DNA of 64,000 bases. Source: Cardiobacterium hominis (GTDB lineage: Bacteria > Pseudomonadota > Gammaproteobacteria > Cardiobacteriales > Cardiobacteriaceae). How positions within the stretch are numbered: position 1 is the first letter of the stretch; each line of letters opens with the position of its first letter. A model generated the notes under the pieces. It saw only the letters and a list, made by a program, of their open reading frames with translations. It did no database searches and was not told the DNA's origin. Location: positions 737,501 to 801,500 of the forward strand of contig NZ_LR134365.1 of NCBI RefSeq assembly GCF_900637305.1. Direction: 5' to 3'. Position numbers and translations under genes: made by a program. Positions 40,252-48,164 of this stretch are shown piece after piece.

Positions 40252-40290
40252 CATTTACATACACCATGAGCGCTCAGGTGTATGTAAATG
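40252..40290. repeat. Palindromic repeat, family P, copy 1
   Basis: A 39-base palindrome: perfect 14-base arms CATTTACATACACC / GGTGTATGTAAATG around a centre with GAGCGCTC. The core recurs at 54929-54960 and, decayed and inverted, at 47941-47969. It has no T-run, so it is not a standard terminator. Confidence 0.85.
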
Positions 40291-40322
40291 CCCCATTACC
40301 TTTCATCCCAAGGAACCCACCC

Positions 40323-41108
40323 ATGCTCAAATCCCTCCTCCTCGCCGCGCTTGCGGCCGTTTCTTTCACCGCCCACGCCGCCGAATCGCTTTTGGCGCGC
40401 ATCAACAACCACGGCACCATCGTCGTCGCCACCGACGGCGCCTATCCGCCGTTTAACTACCACGACGCGAGCGGCAAGCTCACCGGTTACGACATCGAAG
40501 TCACCCGCGCCATCGCCGAAAAGCTCGGCATAACCGTTGATTTTCAGGAAACGCTGTGGGACGGCATGCTCGCCGGATTGAAATCCGGGCGCTTTGATGC
40601 GGTCGCCAACCAGGTGACGCTCGGCACGCCGGAGCGTCGCGCCGCCTTTGCCGGAGCGATTCCTTACAGCTGGACGGGTGCGATGGTGCTGACCCGCAAA
40701 GATGACGACCGCGTGCATGACATCGCCGACCTCAAGGGGCTGAAAGCGGGGCAAACGCTGAACAGCAACCATGCGCAGCGCGCCGAAGCGGCGGGCGCGG
40801 TACTGGTGCCGGTGGAAAGTCTGCCGCAGGCGCTGACGCTGGTGCAGCAGGGGCGCGCCGATTTGACCCTGCACGACTCCCTCTCCATGCTCGATTACCT
40901 GAAACGCACGCCGGATTCCGGGCTGAAAGTCGCCTGGGAAGCGCCGCGCGCGGAATGGGAGCCGAGCGGACTGGTCGTTGCCAAAGAAAACGAAGCGGCG
41001 CTGGCGCCGATTGACGCCGCGCTAAAAGAGTTACAGGCGGACGGCACCCTGAAGCGCCTGAGCGAACAATTTTTCGGAGCCGACGTCAGTGTCCGCGACG
41101 TCCGCTAA
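40323..41108 (+). CDS. Amino-acid ABC transporter substrate-binding protein 2
   Basis: A 261-residue paralog of the preceding receptor. Signal peptide ([18 protein letters not shown]), then [35 protein letters not shown] and [16 protein letters not shown]. Differences cluster in the ligand-contact loops (SYSGPMAVSR in the first, [12 protein letters not shown] here), so the two may bind different ligands. Start chosen at ATG 40323. Its 3' end overlaps the permease gene by 20 bases. Confidence 0.87.
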   Translation: MLKSLLLAALAAVSFTAHAAESLLARINNHGTIVVATDGAYPPFNYHDASGKLTGYDIEVTRAIAEKLGITVDFQETLWDGMLAGLKSGRFDAVANQVTLGTPERRAAFAGAIPYSWTGAMVLTRKDDDRVHDIADLKGLKAGQTLNSNHAQRAEAAGAVLVPVESLPQALTLVQQGRADLTLHDSLSMLDYLKRTPDSGLKVAWEAPRAEWEPSGLVVAKENEAALAPIDAALKELQADGTLKRLSEQFFGADVSVRDVR

Positions 41109-41892
41109 CCGCTACCGCTCCTGGATACTTGCCGCGCTCGCCGTCGCCGTACTGGCAGCGGGCGTCTTTATCATCGGCTGGCGCGAACTCATCGGCAGCC
41201 TGCCGTTTATGAGCGAGGCGCGGGTCACGCTGGTCGGCAACGCCTTCCGCCCGATGCTGATTGCCGCCGTGCTCTATTCCATCCCGCTCGCCGTCGTCGC
41301 CTTCATCATCGGCCTCATCATCGCGCTACTGGTCGCGCTGGTGCGGGTCGTGCCGGCGACGGGCATCGCCCACCGCCTGCTGCTGGCCGTGGTGCATGCC
41401 TACGTCTCCGCCATCCGCGGCACGCCGATGCTGGTACAACTGATGATCGTCTTCTACGGTCTGCCCGCGGTGGGCATCACCCTCGACCCGCTGCCGACCG
41501 CCATCATCGGCTTCTCGCTCAACGTCGGCGCCTACGCCTCCGAAACCGTGCGCGCCGCCATCCTCTCCGTGCCGCGCGGCCAATGGGAAGCGGGCTTCAC
41601 CATCGGCATGACCTACCTGCAAACCTTCCGCCGCATCATCCTGCCGCAGGCGCTGCGCGTCTCCGTGCCGCCCTTGTCCAACAGCTTCATCGGTCTCTTC
41701 AAAGAAACCTCGCTCGCCTCGACCGTCACCATCACCGAACTGTTCCGCGCCGCACAACAAATCGCCAACGCCAGCTACGACTTCCTGCCGGTCTATATCG
41801 AAGCGGCGCTGGTTTACTGGATCTTCTGCTTCGGCCTCTCGCTGGCGCAAAGCCGCCTGGAGCGCCGCCTCGACCGCTACATCGCCAAATAA
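41089..41892 (+). CDS. Amino-acid ABC transporter permease
   Basis: An inner-membrane permease of 267 residues in the HisMQ/cystine group. It has about five helices, the EAA motif region [20 protein letters not shown] with QWEAG after it, and [17 protein letters not shown]. Translation starts at GTG 41089, inside the receptor gene, and the overlap suggests coupling. The extended N-terminus, with an extra helix before the permease core, is longer than typical TcyL. Confidence 0.92.
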   Translation: MSATSANRYRSWILAALAVAVLAAGVFIIGWRELIGSLPFMSEARVTLVGNAFRPMLIAAVLYSIPLAVVAFIIGLIIALLVALVRVVPATGIAHRLLLAVVHAYVSAIRGTPMLVQLMIVFYGLPAVGITLDPLPTAIIGFSLNVGAYASETVRAAILSVPRGQWEAGFTIGMTYLQTFRRIILPQALRVSVPPLSNSFIGLFKETSLASTVTITELFRAAQQIANASYDFLPVYIEAALVYWIFCFGLSLAQSRLERRLDRYIAK

Positions 41893-41893
41893 C

Positions 41894-42643
41894 ATGCTCA
41901 CCATCCGCAACATCCACAAAACCTTCGGCGACCACACCATCCTGCACGGCATCGACCTGGACATCGCCAAAGGCAGCGTCGTCGTCATCCTCGGCCCCTC
42001 CGGCAGTGGCAAAACCACCTTCCTCCGCTGCCTGAACGCGCTGGAAATGCCGGAAGCGGGGACGATAACCTTCGACGGCGCAGCCCCCCTTGCCATTGAC
42101 TTCGCGCGCAAACCGGGCAAAAAAGATATCCTCGCCCTGCGCCGCAAATCCGGCATGGTCTTCCAGCACTACAACCTCTTTCCGCACAAAACCGCGCGGG
42201 AAAACATCATGGAAGGGCCGGTCATCGTCCAGGGCAGAAGCGTGAACGAAGCGCGCGACGACGCCCAATACCTGCTGGAAAAAGTCGGCCTCGCCGACAG
42301 AGGCGAACATTACCCCTGGCAACTCTCCGGCGGCCAACAACAGCGCGTCGGCATCGCCCGCGCGCTCGCCATCCGCCCCGAGTTGATGCTCTTTGACGAA
42401 CCCACCTCGGCGCTCGACCCCGAGCTGGTGCAAGAAGTGCTGAACACCATCAAGGAGCTGGCGGCGGAAGGCTGGACGATGATCGTCGTCACCCACGAAG
42501 TCAAATTCGCGCTGGAAGTGGCGGACGTGGTGGTGATGATGGACGGCGGCGTCATCGTCGAGCAGGGCAAACCGGACGACCTCTTCCACCGCCCGCAGCA
42601 CGAACGCACGCGGCGCTTCCTGCAACAAATCCGGGCGGAGTAG
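41894..42643 (+). CDS. Amino-acid (cystine-type) ABC transporter ATPase
   Basis: The 249-residue ATP-binding subunit. Walker A GPSGSGKTT, Q-loop VFQHYNLFPHKT, signature LSGGQQQRVGIARALA, Walker B LMLFDEPTSALDPE and H-loop VTHE are intact. It resembles TcyN, including the insert after LRCLNALEMPEAG. Starts 1 base after the permease stop; a terminator follows at 42697. Confidence 0.94.
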   Translation: MLTIRNIHKTFGDHTILHGIDLDIAKGSVVVILGPSGSGKTTFLRCLNALEMPEAGTITFDGAAPLAIDFARKPGKKDILALRRKSGMVFQHYNLFPHKTARENIMEGPVIVQGRSVNEARDDAQYLLEKVGLADRGEHYPWQLSGGQQQRVGIARALAIRPELMLFDEPTSALDPELVQEVLNTIKELAAEGWTMIVVTHEVKFALEVADVVVMMDGGVIVEQGKPDDLFHRPQHERTRRFLQQIRAE

Positions 42644-42696
42644 GGCGATAAACGTTGTGCGCTAAGACGCACCTAGGGGCGGTTGAAATCCGCCGC

Positions 42697-42724
42697 AAAA
42701 AAAGCCCGCATGATGCGGGCTTTG
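42697..42724. terminator. Terminator after the ABC transporter operon
   Basis: AAAGCCCGCAT / ATGCGGGCTTT stem, with A-runs before and T's after; it can serve both converging operons. Confidence 0.8.
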
Positions 42725-42734
42725 CTTTGGATGC

Positions 42735-42756
42735 GTAGGGTGGGGCTTGCCCCACC
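42735..42756. repeat. REP-like repeat, family A, copy 1 (inverse orientation)
   Basis: GTAGGGTGGGGCTTGCCCCA and CC: a GC-rich palindrome GGTGGGGC / GCCCCACC. Copies 2-4 are its exact or near-exact complement at 45123, 46758 and 48083; copy 5 at 51201 is degenerate. Confidence 0.85.
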
Positions 42757-42769
42757 GGGATGCGTGGCG

Positions 42770-44140
42770 TCAGCCTTTCGCCTTGTCCGCGACTTTCGCT
42801 TTCACTGGCACGGCGTAGTTATAAGCGACCAGCGCGGCGACGATGCCAATTACCAGCGCGGTGATGGCAAAGCGTCCGGCATGGCTGCCGAGCCAGCCAA
42901 GCGCAATGCCGACCACGCCGAAGTCGGCGTCGGAGAAGGTGGTGTTGGCAAAGCCGAGGTCGCCCAGCACCGGCAGCAGCCACACCGGCAGGAAGGTGAT
43001 GAGGATGCCGTGCAGGAAGGCGCCCACCACCGCGCCGAGGCGGCCGCCGACGGCGTTGCCGAACACGCCTGCGGTCGCGCCGCAGAAGAAGTGCGGCACC
43101 ACGCCGGGCAGAATCAGCACCCAGTTCAGTTTGCCGAGGATAAAGAGGCCGACGAGGCCACCGGCGAAGCTGGCGAGGAAGCCGACCAGCACCGCATTCG
43201 GCGCATAGGGGAAGACGATGGGGCAATCGAGCGCCGGGCGCGCGTTCGGCACCAGTTTTTGCGAGAAGCCGGTGAAGGCGGGGACGATTTCGGCGAGGAT
43301 GAGGCGCACGCCTTGCAGGATGATGAACACGCCCGCGGCGAAGGTAATCGCCTGGATGACCGCCCAGACAAGGTAGTTCTGCCCTTTGCTGTATTGGCCT
43401 TGCACGAAGTCCTGCCCGGCGGCGATGACCAGCACGAGGTAGATGACCATCATGGTGAGCGCAATGGAAACGGAGCTGTCGCGCAGGAAGCCGAGGTTTT
43501 TCGGCAGGTTCATTTCTTCGGTGGAGCGCGATTTGCCGCGCAGGCCGCGCCCGACCAGCCCCGCCAGCACGTAGCCGACCGTGCCGAAATGGCCGAAGCC
43601 GACTTCGTCGCTGCCGGTGATGTCGCGCATGAAGGGCTGGGCGATGAACGGGAAAAATGCCATGACCAAGCCGAGACTGAGCGAGCCGACCAGCACCAGA
43701 TGCGCACCTTCAAAACCGGCGACGACGAGGATGACCGCAATCATGCACGCCATATAGAACGTGTGGTGGCCGGTGAGGAAAATGAATTTGAGGCGGGTGA
43801 AGCGGGCGATGGCGATGTTTGCCACCATGCCAAACGCCATGATGAGCGCGGTCGCCGTGCCGTATTTCTCCAGCGCGGTGGAGACGATGGCTTCGTTGTT
43901 CGGCACCACGCCCTGCACGTTGAACGCCTGCTGGAAAATGTCGCCGAGCGGGTTGAGCGAGCCGAGCAGCACGCCCGCGCCGCCGCCCAAAACGATGAAG
44001 CCGAGGATGGTCTTGATGGTGCCCTTGATGATATCGGCGACGGGCTTTTTCTGCGCAATCAGACCGATGAGGGCGATGATGCCGACCAGCACGGACGGCA
44101 CCTTGAGAATATCGACGATGAAGTCGAGCAGCGCTTTCAT
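42770..44140 (-). CDS. ulaA: PTS ascorbate-type transporter, EIIC
   Basis: The membrane channel of an ascorbate-family PTS. The 456 residues have about 11 helices and family stretches such as AGVLLGSLNPLGDIFQQAF, EGAHLVLVGSLSLGLVMAFF, GSDEVGFGHFGTVGYVLAGL and LPGVVPHFFCGATAGVFGNA. It is last in an EIIA-EIIB-EIIC operon. No ulaG/D/E/F catabolic genes are adjacent, so the transported sugar may not be ascorbate. Confidence 0.88.
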   Translation of the reverse strand: MKALLDFIVDILKVPSVLVGIIALIGLIAQKKPVADIIKGTIKTILGFIVLGGGAGVLLGSLNPLGDIFQQAFNVQGVVPNNEAIVSTALEKYGTATALIMAFGMVANIAIARFTRLKFIFLTGHHTFYMACMIAVILVVAGFEGAHLVLVGSLSLGLVMAFFPFIAQPFMRDITGSDEVGFGHFGTVGYVLAGLVGRGLRGKSRSTEEMNLPKNLGFLRDSSVSIALTMMVIYLVLVIAAGQDFVQGQYSKGQNYLVWAVIQAITFAAGVFIILQGVRLILAEIVPAFTGFSQKLVPNARPALDCPIVFPYAPNAVLVGFLASFAGGLVGLFILGKLNWVLILPGVVPHFFCGATAGVFGNAVGGRLGAVVGAFLHGILITFLPVWLLPVLGDLGFANTTFSDADFGVVGIALGWLGSHAGRFAITALVIGIVAALVAYNYAVPVKAKVADKAKG

Positions 44141-44149
44141 GAGTCGCTC

Positions 44150-44422
44150 CTAGTCGCGGTGGAAGTAAACCGCCAGCTTGCGCTCAAATTCGTCGGCGCT
44201 GACGAGATTGTTGATGACGATGACCTTGCTGCGCTCAATGCTGGAGCTATCGACAATGTCCGCGCCCATCACGAACAGGTCGGCATCGCCGGAGGCGGTG
44301 ACGGAGAGGTCGGAGTGGGCGACTTCCGCTTCAATTCCTAATTTGGCCAGCGCCTTCTTGATGTTCATCTCCATCAAAAAGCTGCTGCCGAGACCGTGAG
44401 CGCATACTGCCATGATTTTCAT
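44150..44422 (-). CDS. ulaB: PTS ascorbate-type transporter, EIIB
   Basis: A 90-residue cytosolic phosphocarrier. The phosphorylated cysteine lies in the P-loop-like MAVCAHGLGSSFLMEMN (Cys 7). It takes phosphate from EIIA and passes it to the sugar in EIIC. The gene lies between EIIA (27-base gap) and EIIC (9-base gap). Confidence 0.92.
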   Translation of the reverse strand: MKIMAVCAHGLGSSFLMEMNIKKALAKLGIEAEVAHSDLSVTASGDADLFVMGADIVDSSSIERSKVIVINNLVSADEFERKLAVYFHRD

Positions 44423-44449
44423 AGTGTTCTCCCGTTTGCGTTTAAGAAA

Positions 44450-44893
44450 TCAGAAGGGCGCGGCCAGCGCGGCGATGGCTGGCGCGTCTTTGGCGGCGCG
44501 GATGGCGGCGAGCGTGGCGGCGTTGTCCAACAACTCGGCTAGCGCGGCGAGCATCGACAAGTGCGCCTTGTGGTCGGTCGCGCAGAACATCCACACCAAA
44601 TCCACCGGATCATTTTCCGTACTGTGAAAAGCGACCGGCTGCTCCAGCACCAGCAGCGCCAGACCTTGACGCAGCGCGCCGTCTTCCGGGCGGGCGTGGG
44701 CGAGGGCAATCTGCGGCGCCAGCACATAATACGGGCCGATTTTCTCATGCGTGGCGATGATGGCGTCCACATACGCGGGCGTGATAAAACCGCCAGCGCG
44801 CAGCGGCGCCGCGCAAAGGCGCAACGCGGCTTGCCAATCGGCGACCTGTGCCACGCGCTGAATATGCGCCGCGGGCAGGTAATTTGCGAGCAT
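44450..44893 (-). CDS. ulaC: PTS ascorbate-type transporter, EIIA
   Basis: A 147-residue EIIA of the mannitol/fructose fold. The phosphorylated histidine is in IALAHARPEDGALRQGLAL (near residue 66). AGGA precedes the ATG, and TATGAT (44924-44929 on the minus strand) could be the operon's -10 box. First gene of the three; a terminator-like hairpin lies just upstream at 44934. Confidence 0.9.
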   Translation of the reverse strand: MLANYLPAAHIQRVAQVADWQAALRLCAAPLRAGGFITPAYVDAIIATHEKIGPYYVLAPQIALAHARPEDGALRQGLALLVLEQPVAFHSTENDPVDLVWMFCATDHKAHLSMLAALAELLDNAATLAAIRAAKDAPAIAALAAPF

Positions 44894-44933
44894 TTTGTGT
44901 TCCTGATGTGTGGATTTATGAATATCATAGCGG

Positions 44934-44962
44934 AAAAAACCCCGTACCTGCGGGGTTTTTTG
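44934..44962. terminator. Hairpin with T-runs on both strands upstream of ulaC
   Basis: AAAAAACCCCG / CGGGGTTTTTT stem with a TACCTG loop. It lies only about 40 bases before ulaC, so it either blocks read-through from infA or acts as an attenuator for the PTS operon. Confidence 0.7.
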
Positions 44963-45215
44963 AGCATTGGCGGGGCGAAAGGCGGTTTACATATACGGAA
45001 GCGGGATAAAGATGATTCAACATTCTGCCTCTCACGATGACCGCCATAGGTCGCACTTTGGCGCACCGCGCATCCATCGCGGGCGTATTTAGGCGGGAGC
45101 CATCCGCGGATGCGGGGGAAATGGTGGGGCAAGCCCCACCCTACGTTTAGAAGAAAGGTCGGCACAATGGCCTAACCGCCCGTATTTTTCTCCGTGGGTT
45201 GTGAAAGTGGTATAA
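44963..45215. other. Intergenic region with no gene
   Basis: About 250 bp between the PTS operon and infA. It holds the family A repeat at 45123-45144 with an extra upstream block (CATCCATCGCGGGCG / CATCCGCGGATGCGG). I see no gene. Confidence 0.6.
45123..45144. repeat. REP-like repeat, family A, copy 2
   Basis: GGTGGGGCAAGCCCCACC followed by CTAC; the exact complement of copy 1. Confidence 0.85.
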
Positions 45216-45241
45216 GAAAAAGCCCGACGGGTGTCGGGCTG
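45216..45241 (-). terminator. Terminator after infA
   Basis: On the minus strand, AGCCCGACACCCGTCGGGCT forms the stem and loop and is followed by TTTTTC. Confidence 0.85.
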
Positions 45242-45256
45242 GAAGCGGGTGGCGGT

Positions 45257-45475
45257 TTATTTTTCGCGGAAAATGATGCGGCCTTTGGAGAGGTCGTACG
45301 GCGTCATTTCGACTTTCACTTTGTCGCCGGTGAGGATGCGGATGTAGTGTTTGCGCATCCGCCCGGAGATGTGGGCGTTAATCATGTGGCCGTTTTCCAG
45401 CTCGACGCGGAAGGTGGTGTTCGGGAGTGTTTCCACCACGGTGCCGATCATTTCGATGTTTTCTTCTTTGGACAT
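45257..45475 (-). CDS. infA: Translation initiation factor IF-1
   Basis: A 72-residue OB-fold factor that binds the ribosomal A site during initiation. The sequence matches the family along its length ([19 protein letters not shown], then [18 protein letters not shown] and [15 protein letters not shown]). ATG 45475 gives the standard length; the longer frame upstream is not conserved. Single gene, divergent from gcvT. Confidence 0.97.
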   Translation of the reverse strand: MSKEENIEMIGTVVETLPNTTFRVELENGHMINAHISGRMRKHYIRILTGDKVKVEMTPYDLSKGRIIFREK

Positions 45476-45615
45476 AGTTACCTGTATGGAGGGGAAAAAA
45501 CGCGCGGATTGTAGCAAGTTGGCGGGGCAATTACAAAGCGCGCCGCGCGGTTATCGCGCCCGCCGCTGCCGGAAACGTGTTAATCTTTAGCGATTCTTTC
45601 ACACAGGAGCAACAC

Positions 45616-46719
45616 ATGAGCACAGAAAAACACACTGCTTTGTATGGCTGGCATGTCGCCCGTGGCGCGAAAATCGTTCCTTTCGCCGGTTATGCCATGC
45701 CGGTGCAGTACGAGGACGGCATCGTCAAGGAGCATCTTTGGACGCGCGAGCACGCCGGTTTGTTTGATGTTTCGCACATGGGGCAGGTGCTGGTGCACGG
45801 CGCGGATGTCGCCGCGAGTCTGGAGCGTCTTTTGCCCGTGGATTTGCAGGGGCTTGCGGTCGGCCAGCAGCGCTATGCGCTTTTGATGAACGCCCAGGGC
45901 GGGATTGATGATGATTTGATGCTGACGCGGCGCGCGGAGGATTTTTATGTGGTCGTCAATGCCGCCTGCAAGGACGCCGATTTTGCCAAGCTGCGCGCGG
46001 GGCTGCCGGATTGTGAGGTTTCTTGGTGGCAGGCGCGCTCGCTGCTTGCACTGCAAGGGCCGGAGGCGGTGGAGGTGCTGGCGGCGATTGAGCCAGCGGT
46101 GCGCGATTTGACTTTTATGCACGGTGGCGAGTTCACCCTGCTCGGTATTCCGTGCTGGGTCAGCCGCAGCGGCTATACCGGCGAGGATGGCTATGAGATT
46201 TCCGTGCCGGATGACCGCGCCGCGGTGCTGGCTGATTTGCTTTGCAAAGACCCGCGCGTCAAGCCGGTCGGCCTCGGCGCGCGCGACAGTCTGCGTCTGG
46301 AAGCGGGGCTGTGCCTCTATGGCAACGATATTGATGCGACCACCACGCCGATTGAAGCCAGTCTCATCTGGGCGATTCAGAAGGTGCGCCGTCCGGGTGG
46401 CGAGCGTGCGGGCGGCTATCCGGGCGCGGATGTTGTCGGCGAGCAGATTGAAAATGGCGCGCCGCGCAAGCGCGTCGGCCTTGCCATTGACGGCCGCGCA
46501 CCGGTGCGCGCCCACACCGAGTTGTATTTGGGCGCGGAGAAAGTCGGCGAGGTGACGAGCGGCGGTTTCGGCGCGACGCTGAATGCGCCGATTGCGATGG
46601 GTTATGTGCAGGCCGCGCACGCCGCCGTCGGCACGAAATTGGTCGCCAAAGTACGCGGCAAGGATGTGGCGGTGGAGGTTGTCGCCATGCCGTTTGTGAA
46701 GAAGGATTACAAGAAGTAA
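45616..46719 (+). CDS. gcvT: Aminomethyltransferase (glycine cleavage T protein)
   Basis: Releases ammonia from the aminomethyl-lipoyl H protein and passes the methylene to tetrahydrofolate. The 367 residues show FAGYAMPVQY, GLFDVSHMGQVLVHG, the folate-site SRSGYTGEDGYEI, LRLEAGLCLYGNDID and the C-terminal GEVTSGGFGATLNAPIAMGY. AGGAG at 45605 selects ATG 45616. gcvH and gcvP, usually downstream, are not in the window. Confidence 0.96.
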   Translation: MSTEKHTALYGWHVARGAKIVPFAGYAMPVQYEDGIVKEHLWTREHAGLFDVSHMGQVLVHGADVAASLERLLPVDLQGLAVGQQRYALLMNAQGGIDDDLMLTRRAEDFYVVVNAACKDADFAKLRAGLPDCEVSWWQARSLLALQGPEAVEVLAAIEPAVRDLTFMHGGEFTLLGIPCWVSRSGYTGEDGYEISVPDDRAAVLADLLCKDPRVKPVGLGARDSLRLEAGLCLYGNDIDATTTPIEASLIWAIQKVRRPGGERAGGYPGADVVGEQIENGAPRKRVGLAIDGRAPVRAHTELYLGAEKVGEVTSGGFGATLNAPIAMGYVQAAHAAVGTKLVAKVRGKDVAVEVVAMPFVKKDYKK

Positions 46720-46726
46720 CGGGCAG

Positions 46727-46754
46727 GGGCGGGGTAACCCGCCCTTTGTTTTTT
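46727..46754 (+). terminator. Terminator after gcvT
   Basis: Perfect GGGCGGG / CCCGCCC stem with a GTAA loop, then TTTGTTTTTT. Confidence 0.9.
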
Positions 46755-46757
46755 CAC

Positions 46758-46779
46758 GGTGGGGCAAGCCCCACCTTAC
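46758..46779. repeat. REP-like repeat, family A, copy 3
   Basis: GGTGGGGCAAGCCCCACC followed by TTAC, immediately after the gcvT terminator. Confidence 0.85.
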
Positions 46780-46786
46780 GGATTGG

Positions 46787-46811
46787 CCCCGCTTCGGCGG
46801 GGTTCTTTGTT
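46787..46811 (+). terminator. Second hairpin after gcvT
   Basis: CCCCGC / GCGGGG stem with a TTCG tetraloop, then TTCTTTGTTGT. Confidence 0.6.
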
Positions 46812-46895
46812 GTCTGCCGCCGTAGCTTGCGCAATTTTTGTCCATCCGTTTTTGTTAGACTGCGGTTATCGCTTGATAGGTAAAGGAAGTGCGTC

Positions 46896-47936
46896 ATGGT
46901 TCGCGGTTTGGTTTTTGGGATGGGTTTGTTGTTGGCGGCGCTCGTGCAGGCGCAGGAGCAGGCGGCGCTCGCGGTTGAGGTCGCGCAGGCCGCGCGCGTC
47001 GCGCATGAGCGTTCGCTTGCCGCCGATGGTGTGGTGGTCGCGCGCGAGTTGGCGGCGGTCAATGCGCAGGTCGCCGGGGTGTCGCTCGCCCGGCTTGAGG
47101 CGGATATTGGCGATAGGGTGCAGGCGGGGCAGGTGTTGGCGCGTTTTGATGCGGCGTTGTTGCAGCAGGAGTTGGCGCAGGCGCAGGCGCAGGAGGCACG
47201 GGCGCAGGCAGCGCTTGCCCAGGCAAAGCGCAATGCGGCGCGGGCGGGCAAGTTGGTGCAGGAGCGCGCGGTGAGTGTCAGTGATTCGGAGCAGTTGGCG
47301 TCGGCGGTGCGCGAGGGGCAGGCGGCGCTCAATGGCGCGGTGGCTGCGCGCAAGTTGGCGCAGTTGCGGCTGGGTTATGCGGAGGTGCGTGCGCCGGTGG
47401 CCGGGGTGGTCGCGGCGCGTCCGGCAGAGGTCGGGATGACGGCGGGGGTGGGTTCGCCGCTGTTTGTGTTGCAGGTCGATGGCGCGCTGGAGTGGCAGGC
47501 GCAGGTGTCGCCGGAGGATGCGCAGCGGCTCAAGGTCGGCACGCCCGCGCGGGTGTTGGTGGGTGAGGTAGCGGTGCCGGGGCGGGTGCGGTTGTTCGCG
47601 CCGGTCGCGGATGCGCAGTCGCGGCGGGTGGTGGTGTTTGTCGCGCTGGAGCGGCATGCGGATTTGCGCGCCAATTTGTTGTTGCGCGGTCAGTTTTTGC
47701 TCGGCAAGGAGGAGGTGTGGGCGGTGCCGGTGTCGGCGCTGGTGCGCGAGGACGGGCAGGATTTTGTGGTGCTGGTCGAGGCGGGGAATCGTGTGCGGCG
47801 GCAGGCGCTGGTGCTGGGTGAGCGCCTCGGCGACCGTGTGGTGGTGCGCGACGGGCTGCCGGAGGGCGCGCGGTTTGTGTTGCGCAGCGGCAGTTTTTTG
47901 CAGGATGGTGATGTGGTGCGGGTGGTCGGGGAGTGA
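46896..47936 (+). CDS. RND efflux periplasmic adaptor (membrane fusion protein)
   Basis: Links the inner-membrane RND pump to an outer-membrane channel. The 346 residues have a signal peptide (GLVFGMGLLLAALVQAQ), a first lipoyl half (ANAQVAGVSLARLEADIGD-like: VNAQVAGVSLARLEADIGDR), an Ala/Gln-rich coiled-coil hairpin (about 85-150), the second lipoyl half (LGYAEVRAPVAGVVAARPAE) and beta-barrel plus membrane-proximal domains. There is no lipobox cysteine. The pump gene follows after 228 bases that contain three repeats. Confidence 0.9.
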   Translation: MVRGLVFGMGLLLAALVQAQEQAALAVEVAQAARVAHERSLAADGVVVARELAAVNAQVAGVSLARLEADIGDRVQAGQVLARFDAALLQQELAQAQAQEARAQAALAQAKRNAARAGKLVQERAVSVSDSEQLASAVREGQAALNGAVAARKLAQLRLGYAEVRAPVAGVVAARPAEVGMTAGVGSPLFVLQVDGALEWQAQVSPEDAQRLKVGTPARVLVGEVAVPGRVRLFAPVADAQSRRVVVFVALERHADLRANLLLRGQFLLGKEEVWAVPVSALVREDGQDFVVLVEAGNRVRRQALVLGERLGDRVVVRDGLPEGARFVLRSGSFLQDGDVVRVVGE

Positions 47937-47940
47937 TTGG

Positions 47941-47969
47941 TATGCATCTGGGCGCGCGATGTGTATGTA
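47941..47969. repeat. Palindromic repeat, family P, decayed copy 3
   Basis: CTGGGCGCGCGATGTGTATG and the bases after it match the complement of copy 2 with a few changes. The left arm (TATGCAT) is degraded. Confidence 0.55.
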
Positions 47970-48005
47970 ATGGTGCTCCGTCAGAAATGCTGCGCGTGAC
48001 GCCAG

Positions 48006-48041
48006 TAACCCCACCCCGGGCTCCCCACGGGGGAGGGAGCG
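48006..48041 (+). repeat. Repeat family B, copy 1
   Basis: GTAACCCCACCCCGGGCTCC followed by CCACGGGGGAGGGAGCG. A similar block, inverted, is at 51254-51293 on the other side of the RND pump gene. Confidence 0.7.
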
Positions 48042-48082
48042 CATTGGTGAGCGGTTTGCGGTATTGCGTGTTCGTTAGAAGC

Positions 48083-48104
48083 GGTGGGGCAAGCCCCACC
48101 CTAC
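48083..48104. repeat. REP-like repeat, family A, copy 4
   Basis: GGTGGGGCAAGCCCCACC followed by CTAC, 61 bases before the pump start. Confidence 0.85.
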
Positions 48105-48164
48105 GGGGTTTGTGCTGTTTAAGGGCGCGCCGTTTTTTTGTTGTGTGAGTGGGAAGGTTTTTCG

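Noticed and set aside
42683-44341. 552-codon plus-strand frame opposite ulaA/ulaB
   Set aside because: Antisense shadow of the PTS genes.
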